A DNA stretch of 15,313 nucleotides from HGM12669 sp048527645. GTDB taxonomy: Bacteria > Bacillota > Clostridia > Oscillospirales > CAG-272. Positions 1 to 6,395 of the stretch are shown in pieces. A program made the position numbers and the translations under genes. Position 1 is the first letter of the stretch. The number at the start of each line of letters is the position of its first letter. The notes beneath the pieces were generated by a model. It ran no database searches. It had not been told where the DNA came from and worked only from the letters and a program-made list of their open reading frames with translations. The stretch lies in assembly GCA_048527645.1 (NCBI GenBank), contig DBGFNI010000008.1, forward strand, positions 1 through 15,313, written 5' to 3'.

Positions 1-2
1 TG

Positions 3-509
3 TTGGATTTGAAGAGATTTCTGTATGCGATACTATTCGCATTATGTTTTCTTTTTTTGTTCGGATGCTCCGATACAAAAGACGATGTACGCTATGCGCT
101 CCCCATAGATGCTTCCGAGATAGAAGATTTCAAGTGCGTTTGCTCGACGGCCGGTGAAACAGAGTTTGTTATCGAGAATGATCACGCAAAAGAATTATAC
201 ACTTATATAACAAACCAGTGGCAGAACGCAAAAGAAACGGAGATTGACAGAACAGAGCAAAGCTATGTTTATCTTTCCTTTCAAGACGGTGCGCCATTCT
301 TGATTCCAAGCCGAGAATCTACAGCTGTGGCATCTGATACGCTTGCAGAGTCTGAGAAACATTTTTACGGTGTGTTCTGGATTTGTGAAAATGATACTTT
401 GATATTCACGGCAATGCCAATGACATCCTTTCAAAAATACTACAGGCTTCCCGAAGGAACCTATCACAAAGTGCTTGAAATGGCAACACAGCTGAACTTA
501 ACCAAATGA
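3..509 (+). CDS. Small lipoprotein of unknown function
   Basis: I do not recognise the family. Residues 1-21 are a short basic start (LKR) and a hydrophobic run, followed by a lipobox ending LFGC with Cys22. This predicts a type II signal peptide, and the mature protein would be a lipid-anchored protein on the outer face of the membrane. The remaining 146 residues are soluble and mixed in character, with several aromatic residues (YRLPEGTYH near the C-terminus) and two further Cys in a CVC pair. In frame the first codon visible is TTG at 3. The codon before it would occupy positions 0-2 and reads ?TG, so the true start is quite possibly an ATG one base outside the window, and the gene may be essentially complete. 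It is more AT-rich than most genes to its right. The stop is TGA at 507-509. No terminator is evident behind it. Confidence 0.7.
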   Translation: MDLKRFLYAILFALCFLFLFGCSDTKDDVRYALPIDASEIEDFKCVCSTAGETEFVIENDHAKELYTYITNQWQNAKETEIDRTEQSYVYLSFQDGAPFLIPSRESTAVASDTLAESEKHFYGVFWICENDTLIFTAMPMTSFQKYYRLPEGTYHKVLEMATQLNLTK

Positions 510-678
510 AAGCCTTAACTTCAAACAATCAATACTTTCCGAAAGAATCACATCTTTCCATCCGATTTTCGCCAATCGGTGCAAAAGGGGCGGGGAGATA
601 AACGATCGCATAGATTGAAAGCGAAAGGGCGGTCTTTGACGGAGAGCGCCCTTTTGGGGAGTATTTCGAGGCAAGCAA
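510..678 (+). other. Non-coding leader ahead of MATE remnant, with one hairpin
   Basis: This gap of about 170 bases separates the lipoprotein from the MATE remnant. It contains a hairpin with perfect 8-base arms, AAAGGGCG at 624-631 and CGCCCTTT at 647-654, around a 15-base loop. Only four T follow, so it is weak as an intrinsic terminator and may be the leader structure of the MATE gene. I tried to match the region to guanidine, THF and ZTP riboswitch consensus features and found no convincing fit. GAGG at 668-671 is the ribosome binding site for the GTG at 679. Confidence 0.35.
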
Positions 679-1026
679 GTGAAAACATTAAACTTAACCC
701 AAGGGTCAATTTTTCAAAAGCTCCTATATTTTTCATTGCCGATGATCGCAGGCAATTTGCTGCAACAGGTCTACAACCTTGCAGACACGCTGATTGTCGG
801 ACGGTATATCGGCGCAGACGCGCTTGCGTCTGTCGGCTCAGCCTATACGCTGATGATTTTTATCACGTCGATTATCATCGGTCTGTGTATGGGGAGCGGC
901 GCATCCTTTGAAAGATCGAGAAAATGGCAAAAAGAATTTTGGTATGCAGCAATTCTGCTTTTTGGAAAGACACGTTGGTCAAGGGCGGTTATGAGGCGGT
1001 CGGCGCGGCGGGATTATCTCTTTTGA
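679..1026 (+). pseudogene. MATE exporter, N-terminal fragment only
   Basis: The reading frame from GTG 679 (GAGG seven bases upstream) begins exactly as a MATE-family drug/Na+ or H+ antiporter. Residues 10-77 cover the first transmembrane helix with PMIAGNLLQQVYNLAD, then IVGRYIGADALASVG and the second helix ending in GLCMGSGASF. Homology stops abruptly at residue 77 (base 909), where an intact member would continue into a phenylalanine/glycine-rich loop and ten more helices. The last 38 codons (910-1026) read as basic, non-membrane sequence with no family likeness and run into the end of the convergent antiporter remnant. About 115 residues remain of the usual 440-460, so no functional exporter is possible. 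I treat it as the left edge of a deletion or rearrangement. Confidence 0.75.
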
Positions 1027-1650
1027 ATTTCGCCTGCCAGCTCAAAGCCTTTTTTCGCAGCAATCACCGCAATGATTTCGTTGATGACAGCGGCAGCGGC
1101 AATCGTGCCCTGCACGATTTGCACAAGCGGCGGTGCGGCGGAAAGTGTCGAACAGATAATGCCGGTGAACACCAGCGACACGCCGGAATGGGGGAGCAGC
1201 GTCAGCCCGAGATATTTTCGGACGGTGTCCGGCATGTGCGTTGCCCCGGCGCCGATCCTTGCTCCGAAATATTTTCCGAAGGCGCGGAAAAAAATATAGA
1301 CAAAGGTATACAGTCCCGCGCCGAGAATCAGACGGAAGTTGAGGGGCGCGCCCAGATCAACGATTGCGACGAGCAAAGAGACGCTGAGGATCGGAGAAAA
1401 AACCGTTGTGATGTCCTTCAGGCGTTCCGGCGTTACAAGATTGGCAAACACGGCGGAAAATGCAACGCCCATCAGCATATAATTGAGTGTGACGCCGGAA
1501 AGCAGAAACGTGTTGCACAGCCAGCCGATCAGCATGGTCAATGTGATGCCGCACAGCATAACGGCGAGCGTCGGCGCGCCTTTTTTGATTCGGCGCAGAA
1601 GCATGTCGGCAGGCAGACCGACGCCACCGCAAATCGGAACCGGCAAAAAG
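1014..1650 (-). pseudogene. CPA-type Na+/H+ antiporter, C-terminal fragment
   Basis: These codons encode about the last 209 residues of a cation:proton antiporter of the monovalent cation/proton (CPA, Kef/NhaP-like) type. Marks of the family are repeated hydrophobic helices, the PERL..I...FSPILSVSLLVAIVDLGAPL segment, RAFGKYFGA, the KYLGLTLLPHSGVSLVFTG stretch and the closing GTIAAAAVINEIIAVIAAKKGFE. The N-terminal six or so helices, roughly half the protein, are missing. The frame is open and joins without a stop to a TetR N-terminus at about 1640-1660, giving one chimeric ORF of 321 codons (1014-1979). It ends in a normal stop at 1014-1016. The chimera has no plausible transport function. 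The junction position is estimated from where family likeness changes and could be off by ten codons. Confidence 0.75.
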
Positions 1651-1925
1651 TCCATACGGGCTTGCATATACGTTTGAAATCCCGATGTGCCACCCATCCG
1701 GCGGATGTGCGCGACAAACGCCGCGCAGCAGTGTTGCAGACACGCCAGATAGAGCGCGTCCTTATCCGGAAAATTGTGATAGATCAGCCCTTTGCTGATG
1801 CCGCTCTTGCAAATTCGGTTCACCGTGCCTCCGGCATAGCCCGCCGCGCCGAACTCCGCAATTGCCGTGCTCATAATCCGGGAAACGGTGCGCTCTGTTT
1901 TTTCGCTTTTTATGGTATCTTCCAA
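1651..1925 (-). pseudogene. TetR-family regulator, truncated after DNA-binding domain
   Basis: This is the N-terminal part of a TetR-type repressor. It shows the helix-turn-helix segment TVNRICKSGISKGLIYHNF followed by PDKDALYLACLQHC, which is the end of the HTH and helix 4. The ligand-binding domain is replaced in frame by antiporter sequence at about 1650. The open frame extends to an ATG at 1979, but that codon lies in the -35 box of the gene's own promoter and cannot be translated from it. TTG at 1925 (LEDTIKSEKTERTV...) gives a normal TetR N-terminus, although no good ribosome binding site is visible. About 92 residues of the usual 190-200 remain. A bare TetR DNA-binding domain lacks the dimerisation surface, so autoregulation is probably lost. 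Confidence 0.75.
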
Positions 1926-1935
1926 TATAGAATAA

Positions 1936-1976
1936 ACCGATCGGTCTATTATTATAACAATAATAGACCGATCGGT
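1936..1976. promoter_or_regulatory. Perfect 41-base palindromic TetR operator
   Basis: Two 18-base arms, ACCGATCGGTCTATTATT (1936-1953) and its exact reverse complement (1959-1976), flank the five bases ATAAC. Each arm itself contains the 10-base palindrome ACCGATCGGT, the kind of dyad TetR dimers bind. The two dyads lie 31 bases apart centre to centre, about three helical turns, which would favour cooperative binding on one face. They overlap the -35 box and the start region of the truncated tetR promoter, a classical autorepression layout. Confidence 0.75.
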
Positions 1977-1979
1977 CAA
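1951..1979 (-). promoter_or_regulatory. SigA promoter of the tetR remnant
   Basis: On the minus strand there is TTGACC (1979-1974), a 17-base spacer and a perfect TATAAT (1956-1951). The -35 box runs into one ACCGATCGGT dyad and the predicted start near 1944 falls in the other, so occupied operators would cover both ends of the promoter. Confidence 0.75.
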
Positions 1980-2086
1980 TAATATAAGAAGATCTTTTCG
2001 ATAAGTTCAAATGATTTCTGATTTATATCAATATTTTTCGCTGCGGTCGGTGCGGGCTTTTTCGGATGCCGCAGTCGCTGTGCGGT

Positions 2087-3451
2087 CTACCGCGGGTCGG
2101 TGAGCTGACAGATCCACTTTTTACGGAAAAAATGGCGGATACACAAAATGCCTTTCGGGATGTCTTCCGCTGCAAACATGACGGCGATGATCGCAACAAA
2201 CGGCAGATGAAGGACAAGCCCGGCGATACAGACGGCGGGGATGCCCATGCAGTACAGCGAGCCGAGTTCAAAATAGCATCCCGTTTTGGTGTCGCCCCCC
2301 GCGCGGAAGATGCCGCAGATGGACGTGTAGGGGATCATATGAATGCCTATCCAAAGACCGTAAAGCAACAGTAGGGCGGAGGCGGTGGCGCGGGATGTTT
2401 CTGTTTCAAAGGCGAACAGGGAGAGCAGCGGATTGCGCACGGCAATCAATACCGCGCCGAACAGCACTCCGGCAAGCGGCGTGGCAACGAGAAAGCGCCG
2501 CGCCGTGGCGACCGCCTCCTCATAATCGCCTCTGCCGACCGCTTTTCCGACCAGAATCGAGGAGGCGCTGCAGATGCCCGCAAAGAAAACGAAGAACAGT
2601 TGCTGGACGGACTCATAAACGGTATAGCCCGCGTAGTCTTCTGTGGCTTGCCGTGCCAGCACCATGACATAGATGTTTGTGCCGACTGCCCACATGCTCT
2701 CATTGAGCAATACCGGGGCGGCGGTTTTGATGAATTTTTGCAGAAAGCCCTTTTGCATCGGGAAAACTTCGGTGAGAGAAAAGCGCACCGCGTTGTTGCC
2801 AAACAGTACAAACAGCAGAACAATCACCGCTTGCAGCACGGCACCCGTTGCCGTCGCAACAGCGGCGCCGCGCACGCCCCAGGCGGGAAAGCCGAGGCGA
2901 CCGCCGATGAGGCAGAAATTCAGAAACGTATTGCATATGACACTGAAGCAGGAGGAAATGAGCGGGACCGAAACCTTCTCCGTGGCGCGCAGCGCGGCAC
3001 AGGTGATCTGGGAAAACATGATGAACGGGATGGCGCAGGCTAAAATTTTCACATAGACTATGGCGTTTTTTGCGACATCTGCCGAGGCGCCGAACAGGCT
3101 GACACACAGCGCGGGAAAAAAGCGAAGCGCGAGCGCGAACAGCATGGCAAAGCTCATGGAAAAGAGCAGCGCCACGCCGTAGGAGCGGTGAATCCCCCGC
3201 CGGTCATTGATGCCCCAGTATTGTGAAATCAGCGTTGCGGCGCCGGAAGAAAAGCCGAAGGAAACGACATTGAGCAAAAAGGTGAAGCGTCCCGCAACGC
3301 CGATCGCCGCGGTTGCGGTGTCGCCCATCGGCACGATCATCATCGCGTCAACAAGCGAGCCGCAGGAGGTTAACAGATTTTGCAGGGCGACCGGAATCGC
3401 AAGAGAAAGTGCTGCTTTGAAAAAAATGCGAAGAGATGGTGTTGTCTGCAT
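2087..3451 (-). CDS. MATE family efflux transporter
   Basis: A complete 454-residue multidrug and toxic compound extrusion protein, expected in the cytoplasmic membrane as a Na+- or H+-coupled exporter. The length is typical for the family. It shows two homologous six-helix halves. The first begins ALSLAIPVALQNLLTSCGSLVDAMMIVPMGDTATAAIGVAG, and the second begins near residue 240 with FIKTAAPVLLNESMWAVG followed by the paired EDYAGYTVYESVQQLFFVFFAG motif and ASSILVGKAVGRGDYEEA. A later AGGDTKTG loop is also typical. The start is ATG 3451 with AAAGGAG about 13 bases upstream, a rather long spacing, and the stop is TAG. The gene runs alone from its own promoter toward the tetR remnant, with about 160 bases between its stop and the remnant's first plausible codon. 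The substrate cannot be read from sequence. It is not a copy of the plus-strand MATE remnant, whose N-terminus differs. Confidence 0.9.
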   Translation of the reverse strand: MQTTPSLRIFFKAALSLAIPVALQNLLTSCGSLVDAMMIVPMGDTATAAIGVAGRFTFLLNVVSFGFSSGAATLISQYWGINDRRGIHRSYGVALLFSMSFAMLFALALRFFPALCVSLFGASADVAKNAIVYVKILACAIPFIMFSQITCAALRATEKVSVPLISSCFSVICNTFLNFCLIGGRLGFPAWGVRGAAVATATGAVLQAVIVLLFVLFGNNAVRFSLTEVFPMQKGFLQKFIKTAAPVLLNESMWAVGTNIYVMVLARQATEDYAGYTVYESVQQLFFVFFAGICSASSILVGKAVGRGDYEEAVATARRFLVATPLAGVLFGAVLIAVRNPLLSLFAFETETSRATASALLLLYGLWIGIHMIPYTSICGIFRAGGDTKTGCYFELGSLYCMGIPAVCIAGLVLHLPFVAIIAVMFAAEDIPKGILCIRHFFRKKWICQLTDPR

Positions 3452-3525
3452 GACAGCGGAGGTACTCCTTTGAAAATGTATTCTGATGTCTGCCGATTTG
3501 ACGCAGGCAAGGCGACTTTCTGAAC

Positions 3526-3554
3526 ATTATAGCACAGGGGATAAGCAGAATCAA
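3526..3554 (-). promoter_or_regulatory. SigA promoter of the MATE gene
   Basis: On the minus strand there is TTGATT (3554-3549), a 17-base spacer and a perfect TATAAT (3531-3526). The transcript would start near 3519 and have a leader of about 70 bases. A small inverted repeat, CAGGGG (3535-3540) and CCCCTG (3556-3561), brackets the -35 region and may be an operator. Confidence 0.7.
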
Positions 3555-3610
3555 CCCCCTGATTTGGAAAAATTGCGGCATACCGGAAAACAAGCGAAAA
3601 ACGCGTGCTT

Positions 3611-3638
3611 TTGGCAAGGAGCGCGCTGTGCATACAAA
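3611..3638 (+). promoter_or_regulatory. Possible weak promoter of the oxidoreductase gene
   Basis: TTGGCA (3611-3616), a 16-base spacer and TACAAA (3633-3638) are the best plus-strand boxes in the 260-base divergent gap 3452-3711. The -10 box matches only four of six bases, so this is a weak call. Confidence 0.3.
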
Positions 3639-3711
3639 AATCAGGACAGCACTTTTTGTTTCACGGTATATTTTATCTGTTTTCGTGCACACTGAATGAC
3701 GGTGATGAAAT

Positions 3712-5025
3712 ATGGAATCAGTATGGCGGGACAGCGTACAGCTTCCGTCTTTTCCGATGCTGGAAGAAAAAATCAGCACGGAGGTTTTGATTATCGGCGG
3801 CGGGATGTGCGGCATTTTATGTGCATATATGCTGCAGCAGGCGGGCGTGCCGTATATTTTGCTGGAGGCGGACCGGATTTGCAGCGGCGTCACGGCGAAT
3901 ACGACGGCTAAAATCACGTCGCAGCACGGGCTGCTTTACAGCAAGCTGCAGCGCCGTTTCGGGAGCGAGACGGCAAAGGAATATTATCGGTTACAGCAGG
4001 CGGCGTTGGCGCGGTACCGCACGATGGCGCAAACGGTAGATTGCGATCTGGAGGATGCCGACGCGTATTTGTACACGCTTCAGCATGTTGAAAAACTGAA
4101 AAAAGAGTGTGCGGCGTTGCAGCAGATCGGCGCCCCGGCGGAGTTTTTGTCAAAGCTCGATTTGCCGTTTGCCGTTGCGGGGGCGATTCGCTTGCCGGGG
4201 CAGGCGCAGTTTCACCCACTGAAATTTGTGAGCGGTATTGCAAAGGATTTGAATATCCGCGAGCACAGCGCGGTGCGCGCGTTTGACGGGGAAGCGTATC
4301 AGACGGGCGCAGGCTCTGTCCGGGCGCGGAAAACCATTGTGACAACGCATTTTCCCATCTGGAACAAGCACGGCGCCTATTTCTTAAAGCTGTATCAGCA
4401 CCGCTCCTATGTGCTGGCGCTGGAAAACGCGGGGAAAGTCAACGGGATGTATGTGGATGAAAGCGGCAAGGGACTGTCGCTTCGCATGTACGGGGATCTG
4501 CTTTTGCTGGGCGGCGGTTCTCACCGCACCGGACAAAACGGCGGCGGCTGGAAGGAGCTTGAGCGTGTCGCCCGGGAATACTATCCGGAGGCAACCATAC
4601 GCTATCGTTGGGCGACGCAGGATTGCATGACGTTGGACGGCATGCCGTATATCGGCAGGTATTCGCGGCGAACGCCGGATCTGCTGGTTGCGACCGGCTT
4701 TCAGAAATGGGGCATGACGGGCTCTATGGTCGCGGCAGAGCTGCTGCGCAATATTGTTTTGGGGAAGGGGACAGCACACAATATATTCTCCCCCTCTCGC
4801 AGCATGCTGCACCCGCAGCTCGCCGTAAACGGGGCGCATGCGATCTGGAATCTGATCCGACCGAGCAAGCCGCGCTGTCCGCACATGGGCTGTGCACTGC
4901 AATGGAATGATCAGGAAAACACCTGGGACTGCCCGTGCCACGGCTCGCGCTTTGCCCCGAACGGAAAGCGTCTGGACGGCCCGGCAACCGGTGATCGCAA
5001 AGCGACCCGCTCGCCGCACGCATAA
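3712..5025 (+). CDS. FAD-dependent oxidoreductase with C-terminal Rieske domain
   Basis: A 437-residue two-domain redox enzyme. Residues 24-360 form a DAO-type (glycine oxidase-like) FAD domain. It has the dinucleotide motif IIGGGMCG at 27-34, the acidic residue that ends strand 2 (LLEAD near 50-54), and a late TLDGMPYIGRY...LLVATGFQKWGMTGS segment that contacts FAD in this family. Residues 385-430 are a Rieske domain with ligands Cys389/His391 and Cys407/His410 and the disulfide pair Cys394/Cys409 (CPHMGC and CPCHGSRF), so the [2Fe-2S] site is complete. Such FAD-Rieske fusions are known in Firmicutes, but their substrates are mostly unknown. No signal peptide is seen, so it should be cytosolic. 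The start ATG 3712 has only a weak GGTGAT upstream. The gene stands alone and is closed by a strong hairpin terminator. Confidence 0.88.
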   Translation: MESVWRDSVQLPSFPMLEEKISTEVLIIGGGMCGILCAYMLQQAGVPYILLEADRICSGVTANTTAKITSQHGLLYSKLQRRFGSETAKEYYRLQQAALARYRTMAQTVDCDLEDADAYLYTLQHVEKLKKECAALQQIGAPAEFLSKLDLPFAVAGAIRLPGQAQFHPLKFVSGIAKDLNIREHSAVRAFDGEAYQTGAGSVRARKTIVTTHFPIWNKHGAYFLKLYQHRSYVLALENAGKVNGMYVDESGKGLSLRMYGDLLLLGGGSHRTGQNGGGWKELERVAREYYPEATIRYRWATQDCMTLDGMPYIGRYSRRTPDLLVATGFQKWGMTGSMVAAELLRNIVLGKGTAHNIFSPSRSMLHPQLAVNGAHAIWNLIRPSKPRCPHMGCALQWNDQENTWDCPCHGSRFAPNGKRLDGPATGDRKATRSPHA

Positions 5026-5055
5026 ACGGCTGACAGATCTGAGCAAATCCCACGA

Positions 5056-5098
5056 AGAGCGGACATCTTGCTTGTTTGCAAGACGTCCGCTCTCTTAT
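5056..5098 (+). terminator. Intrinsic terminator after the FAD-Rieske gene
   Basis: The 16-base arms AGAGCGGACATCTTGC (5056-5071) and GCAAGACGTCCGCTCT (5078-5093) pair with a single mismatch around a six-base loop and are followed by CTTATTTTT. Confidence 0.85.
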
Positions 5099-5117
5099 TT
5101 TTCGATTGATATGTTAC

Positions 5118-5143
5118 GGTGCGCATGCGGCGCACCTTTTTTC
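5118..5143 (+). terminator. Second short hairpin terminator
   Basis: GGTGCGC (5118-5124) and GCGCACC (5130-5136) form a perfect 7-base stem with a five-base loop, followed directly by six T, C, A and more T. It acts as a back-up to the hairpin 25 bases upstream and insulates the lysR promoter. Confidence 0.65.
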
Positions 5144-5209
5144 ATTTTTCACAGCCCGTGATGCGGGGTGCTTTTTGCTGTAAGATATGTAAATATATGG
5201 AAAGAAGGA

Positions 5210-5238
5210 TTGCTTTTTTATGATGAATGTGATAAAAT
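5210..5238 (+). promoter_or_regulatory. SigA promoter of the lysR-type gene
   Basis: TTGCTT (5210-5215), a 17-base spacer and TAAAAT (5233-5238) lie about 40 bases before the start codon. Transcription would begin near 5245. Confidence 0.6.
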
Positions 5239-5276
5239 ATTGTCAGAAAAGGTTTTGATGCCAGCGGAGGACGGCT

Positions 5277-6197
5277 ATGAACATTTTACACATGAAGTAT
5301 GCGGTTGAGGTGGCAAAAGCCGGCTCGATCAACAAGGCGTCGGAGGCACTTCTCATTGCACAGCCGAATTTGAGCCGATCGATCAAGGAACTGGAGAGCG
5401 ATCTGGGAATTGTGATCTTCGACCGTACTGCGAAGGGCATGCTGTTAACACCGCAGGGGGAGCAGTTTATCGGATATGCGAAAAAGATTTTGGATCAGAT
5501 TGATCAGGTGGAGACCCTATATAAGACCGGCAACCCACTGAAGCGCACCTTTTCCGTGACGGTGCCCAGAGCAACCTATATCGCGGATGCCTTTGCACGC
5601 TTTTCGGCACAGATCGGTCACGAACCGGCGGAACTTTTTTACAAAGAGACCAACGCCTCCCGCGCGATCAAAAATGTGCAGTCTGCGGATTACAAGCTGG
5701 GGATCATCCGCTACGCAGAAAATTATGACCAGTATTTCAAGGCGTCGCTGGACGAAAAGGGCATGGTTTATGAGTTGGTTGCGGAGTTTTGCTATGTATT
5801 GGTGATGCACCGTGACAGCCCGCTTGCCGCATTGCCGGAAATCCATTATGAAGATCTGCGTCCGTATATTGAAGTGGCGCACGGCGACCCGTATGTGCCC
5901 TCACTTTCACTGGCACAGATGAAAAAGCAGGAGCTGCCGGACAATACCGACCGCAGAATTTTTGTGTTCGAGCGCGCCAGCCAGTTTGAACTGCTCTCCG
6001 AAAATCCGGAGGTGTTTATGTGGGTGTCGCCGCTGCCGCAAAAGCTGCTGGAACGGTACGGGCTGGTGCAGCGCGTTTGCCCAGACAACACCCGGCGCTA
6101 CCGGGATGTGCTGATTCACCGCCGGGATTACAAACTGTCTGAACTGGATAATCTGTTTATCACCGAGCTATGCCGCTCCAAGCGCGAGCTGGAATAG
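5277..6197 (+). CDS. LysR-family transcriptional regulator
   Basis: A 306-residue LysR-type regulator of normal family length. The winged helix-turn-helix occupies residues 1-60 (FVEVA-like YAVEVAKAGSINKASEALLIAQPNLSRSIKELESDLG, then IVIFDRTAKGMLLTPQG). A linker helix follows (QFIGYAKKILDQIDQVETL), and a periplasmic-binding-protein-like effector domain spans about 90-300. The start ATG 5277 has GCGGAGG seven bases upstream. The effector domain is not distinctive enough to name the ligand. The gene lies directly upstream of adhE, in the same orientation and 198 bases away, with its own promoter and a LysR-style inverted repeat in the gap. Local control of adhE is therefore the most economical role, by inference from position. 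No autoregulatory site was evident in the 130 bases before the gene. Confidence 0.88.
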   Translation: MNILHMKYAVEVAKAGSINKASEALLIAQPNLSRSIKELESDLGIVIFDRTAKGMLLTPQGEQFIGYAKKILDQIDQVETLYKTGNPLKRTFSVTVPRATYIADAFARFSAQIGHEPAELFYKETNASRAIKNVQSADYKLGIIRYAENYDQYFKASLDEKGMVYELVAEFCYVLVMHRDSPLAALPEIHYEDLRPYIEVAHGDPYVPSLSLAQMKKQELPDNTDRRIFVFERASQFELLSENPEVFMWVSPLPQKLLERYGLVQRVCPDNTRRYRDVLIHRRDYKLSELDNLFITELCRSKRELE

Positions 6198-6280
6198 CCG
6201 GCACGGGTCAATCTGTGTAACCCCGCGCGGTATCTGAAGCAGGTGCGTGTTGCGCTGTTCTGACTTGATGCGCGGCGGGT

Positions 6281-6296
6281 ATATCAAAAAAGATAT
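6281..6296. promoter_or_regulatory. Candidate LysR binding site before adhE
   Basis: ATATC (6281-6285), six A and GATAT (6292-6296) form a 16-base inverted repeat with perfect arms. Relative to the start predicted from the TATAAT box (about 6354), it sits at roughly -73 to -58, where LysR recognition sites usually lie (about -65). The T-N11-A type is common to the family, but short AT-rich repeats also occur by chance. Confidence 0.45.
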
Positions 6297-6318
6297 TACA
6301 CCTATATTATTTTAATCA

Positions 6319-6347
6319 TTCCCAAAGAATAAAAAGTTTGTTATAAT
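6319..6347 (+). promoter_or_regulatory. adhE promoter
   Basis: TTCCCA (6319-6324, four of six consensus bases), a 17-base spacer and a perfect TATAAT (6342-6347). The weak -35 box fits an activator-dependent promoter. The leader would be about 40 bases. Confidence 0.6.
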
Positions 6348-6355
6348 TTTAACAA
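6338..6355. promoter_or_regulatory. Rex-type operator over the adhE -10 box
   Basis: TTGTTATAATTTTAACAA is an 18-base dyad with perfect outer arms (TTGTTA and TAACAA) and a single mismatched base pair inside. It matches the clostridial Rex consensus TTGTTAANNNNTTAACAA at 12 of the 14 fixed positions. It contains the whole -10 box, so binding would block RNA polymerase. Rex is the NADH/NAD+ ratio sensor and adhE is one of its best known targets in Firmicutes. No rex gene is in the window. Confidence 0.7.
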
Positions 6356-6395
6356 GCAAGAAATAAAGTCATTCCGAATAACAGGAGGAGATATT

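Noticed and set aside
510..678. Riboswitch before the MATE remnant
   Set aside because: The conserved loops of guanidine, THF or ZTP classes could not be found. Only a generic hairpin is present.
1926..1979. Start of the TetR chimera at ATG 1979
   Set aside because: The codon lies within the -35 element of the gene's own promoter and so upstream of the transcript.
924..1982. 352-codon plus-strand open frame across the remnants
   Set aside because: It runs antisense to the antiporter and TetR sequences, its product is low in hydrophobic order and rich in Arg/Gln/His, and the family signal is all on the minus strand.
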